Below the pieces are notes generated by a model, which searched no databases, was not told the DNA's origin, and saw nothing but the letters and a program-made list of their open reading frames with translations. From Methanomassiliicoccales archaeon (GTDB lineage Archaea; Thermoplasmatota; Thermoplasmata; Methanomassiliicoccales; Methanomethylophilaceae): a stretch of 12,849 nt of DNA. The translations under genes and the position numbers were made by a program. Of this stretch, positions 12,043 to 12,849 are shown piece by piece. The stretch spans positions 1 to 12,849 of the forward strand of contig CAAFZG010000075.1 in NCBI GenBank assembly GCA_900767505.1, read 5' to 3'. Numbering within the stretch: position 1 is the stretch's first letter; every line of letters starts with the position of its first letter.

Positions 12043-12849
12043 TCAGATGTCGGCGAAGGACTTTCCGGCCAGAAGGTCGTCGATGATGTACGGGACATCC
12101 TCGATCTTGATGCGCTTCTGTTCGGTGGTGTCTCTGTCGCGGATGGTGACGGTTCCGGGAGCGGCGCCGTTGTCGAGGGAGTCGTAGTCCACGGTTATGC
12201 ACCACGGGGTACCGACCTCGTCCATCCTGGCGTACCTCTTTCCGATGGTTCCGGATCCGTCGTAGTATGCTTCCACCCTGTGGGAGTGGACCTTCTCGTA
12301 GATGGCGCGGGCGACCTCGTCGAGACCGTCCTTCTCCATCAGAGGGAACACACCGAGCTTTATCGGCGCAACGGCGGGCTTCAGCCTGAGGACCGTGTAG
12401 TCCTCCTTCTCGTCATAGGAATAGGCGTGCTCGAGGACGGAGTAGAATATCCTGTCCAGTCCGTGGGACGGCTCGATGACATGGGGCACCACGCGCTCGC
12501 CGGTGACCTTCTCGTTCACCTTGACGACCTCGAAGAACTCCTCGGTCAGCTCGATCTCCTCTCCGTCGACGGTGATCTTCAGCTTACCGTCCTTGATAGC
12601 GGACGGGTCTGCCTCCTCCATTGCGGCGGCGATGTCCTTTGCCTTGCCCTTGAATGCGGGTCCGAGGGCCTTGTGCTTGGCACGGATCTTCTCGACCTCC
12701 ATCTCCCTGGGCTCGTCGAACCTCTTGAAGTGCGTGAGGTCGGCACCGGAGTACTCCGCGTGCCTGGAGAGGTCCCAGCAGCCCCTGTCGGCGATTCCGG
12801 TGATCTCCGTCCATCCGTAGGAGAGGAGGGCCTCCGCATCCCAGCAGTC
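12043..12849 (-). CDS. glyS: glycyl-tRNA synthetase, C-terminal 268 residues (5' end cut by window edge)
   Basis: Class II glycyl-tRNA synthetase of the archaeal/eukaryotic alpha2 type, charging tRNA-Gly in the cytoplasm. The frame is open to the right edge, well beyond the internal ATG at 12702: the upstream 49 residues include CWDAEALLSYGWTEITGIAD and GCWDLSRHA, which are conserved in this family. Further on come VPHVIEPSHGLDRIFYSVL (motif 3 with the GLDR arginine) and the anticodon-binding domain from APIKLGVFPLMEKDG through GSGTIGKRYARMDEVGTPW and TIRDRDTTEQ. The C-terminus ends KSFADI with TGA. The N-terminal half with motifs 1 and 2 lies outside the window. The gene stands alone on its left side, with a hairpin after the stop and the separately promoted CBS gene beyond. 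Confidence 0.95.
   Translation of the reverse strand, partial: DCWDAEALLSYGWTEITGIADRGCWDLSRHAEYSGADLTHFKRFDEPREMEVEKIRAKHKALGPAFKGKAKDIAAAMEEADPSAIKDGKLKITVDGEEIELTEEFFEVVKVNEKVTGERVVPHVIEPSHGLDRIFYSVLEHAYSYDEKEDYTVLRLKPAVAPIKLGVFPLMEKDGLDEVARAIYEKVHSHRVEAYYDGSGTIGKRYARMDEVGTPWCITVDYDSLDNGAAPGTVTIRDRDTTEQKRIKIEDVPYIIDDLLAGKSFADI

Noticed and set aside
12043..12702. GlyRS starting at the internal ATG at 12702
   Set aside because: The frame continues to the window edge with conserved GlyRS residues, so 12702 is an internal methionine and the gene is simply truncated.
1..12849. tRNA, rRNA, CRISPR arrays, insertion sequences or attachment sites
   Set aside because: Looked for on both strands by eye; no cloverleaf-like segment, regularly spaced repeat, transposase motif or flanking direct repeat was found.

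Overview
The window looks like a chromosomal segment of a methylotrophic methanogen, most probably an order Methanomassiliicoccales archaeon (Methanomethylophilus-like). The basis is the N-terminal part of methyl-coenzyme M reductase beta (mcrB) at the left edge and an intact zinc-dependent methylcobamide:coenzyme M methyltransferase (MtaA/MtbA family) at 4980-6017. Archaeal traits support this: TATA boxes about 28-32 bases before many start codons (leaderless transcripts), an archaeal RecJ-like DHH nuclease, a Drg GTPase with TGS domain, and archaeal/eukaryotic-type glycyl-tRNA synthetase. All 12 stop codons of called genes are TGA (10) or TAA (2), with no TAG. This fits, but does not prove, a genome that reserves TAG for pyrrolysine. 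The order-level placement is inference; no rRNA gene is present.

Layout. 1-799: truncated mcrB (minus strand) and a 274-base upstream region with a strong promoter, an 18-bp palindrome in the predicted leader, a second TATA-like site and a 64-base imperfect inverted repeat. 800-1510: a cysteine-rich DUF169 protein with its own promoter and an upstream 12-bp palindrome. 1623-3777 (minus): a two-gene overlapping unit, an HhH plus RNase H-like exonuclease followed by a RecJ-like DHH nuclease. 3972-4861 (plus): a previously easy-to-miss 37-residue zinc ribbon gene, whose TATA box lies inside a 14-bp palindrome, and a metallophosphoesterase. 4980-6017 (plus): the methyltransferase, ended by a clear hairpin/T-tract terminator. 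6156-9231 (minus): ornithine carbamoyltransferase, Drg GTPase, and an unrecognised zinc-ribbon/helical protein. 9384-10598 (plus): a membrane protein with three cytoplasmic zinc ribbons, followed by three tandem hairpins. 10695-11870 (minus): a four-CBS-domain protein with an HPF-like C-terminus. 12043-12849 (minus): the C-terminal part of glycyl-tRNA synthetase, cut by the window edge.

How the parts fit. The methyltransferase delivers methyl groups to coenzyme M, and Mcr releases methane from methyl-CoM, so the two methanogenesis genes are functionally linked though 4 kb apart. The 1.6-4.9 kb block is rich in nucleic-acid hydrolases (two nucleases, a phosphoesterase and a mini zinc ribbon) and is the most plausible place for a repair or processing module, although no direct link is proven. 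Much of the rest is translation or ribosome related (Drg, the CBS/HPF-like protein, GlyRS). I found no tRNA, rRNA, CRISPR array, transposase or attachment site. I found no convincing new multi-gene system; the most unusual signals are regulatory palindromes and small or orphan zinc-ribbon proteins.
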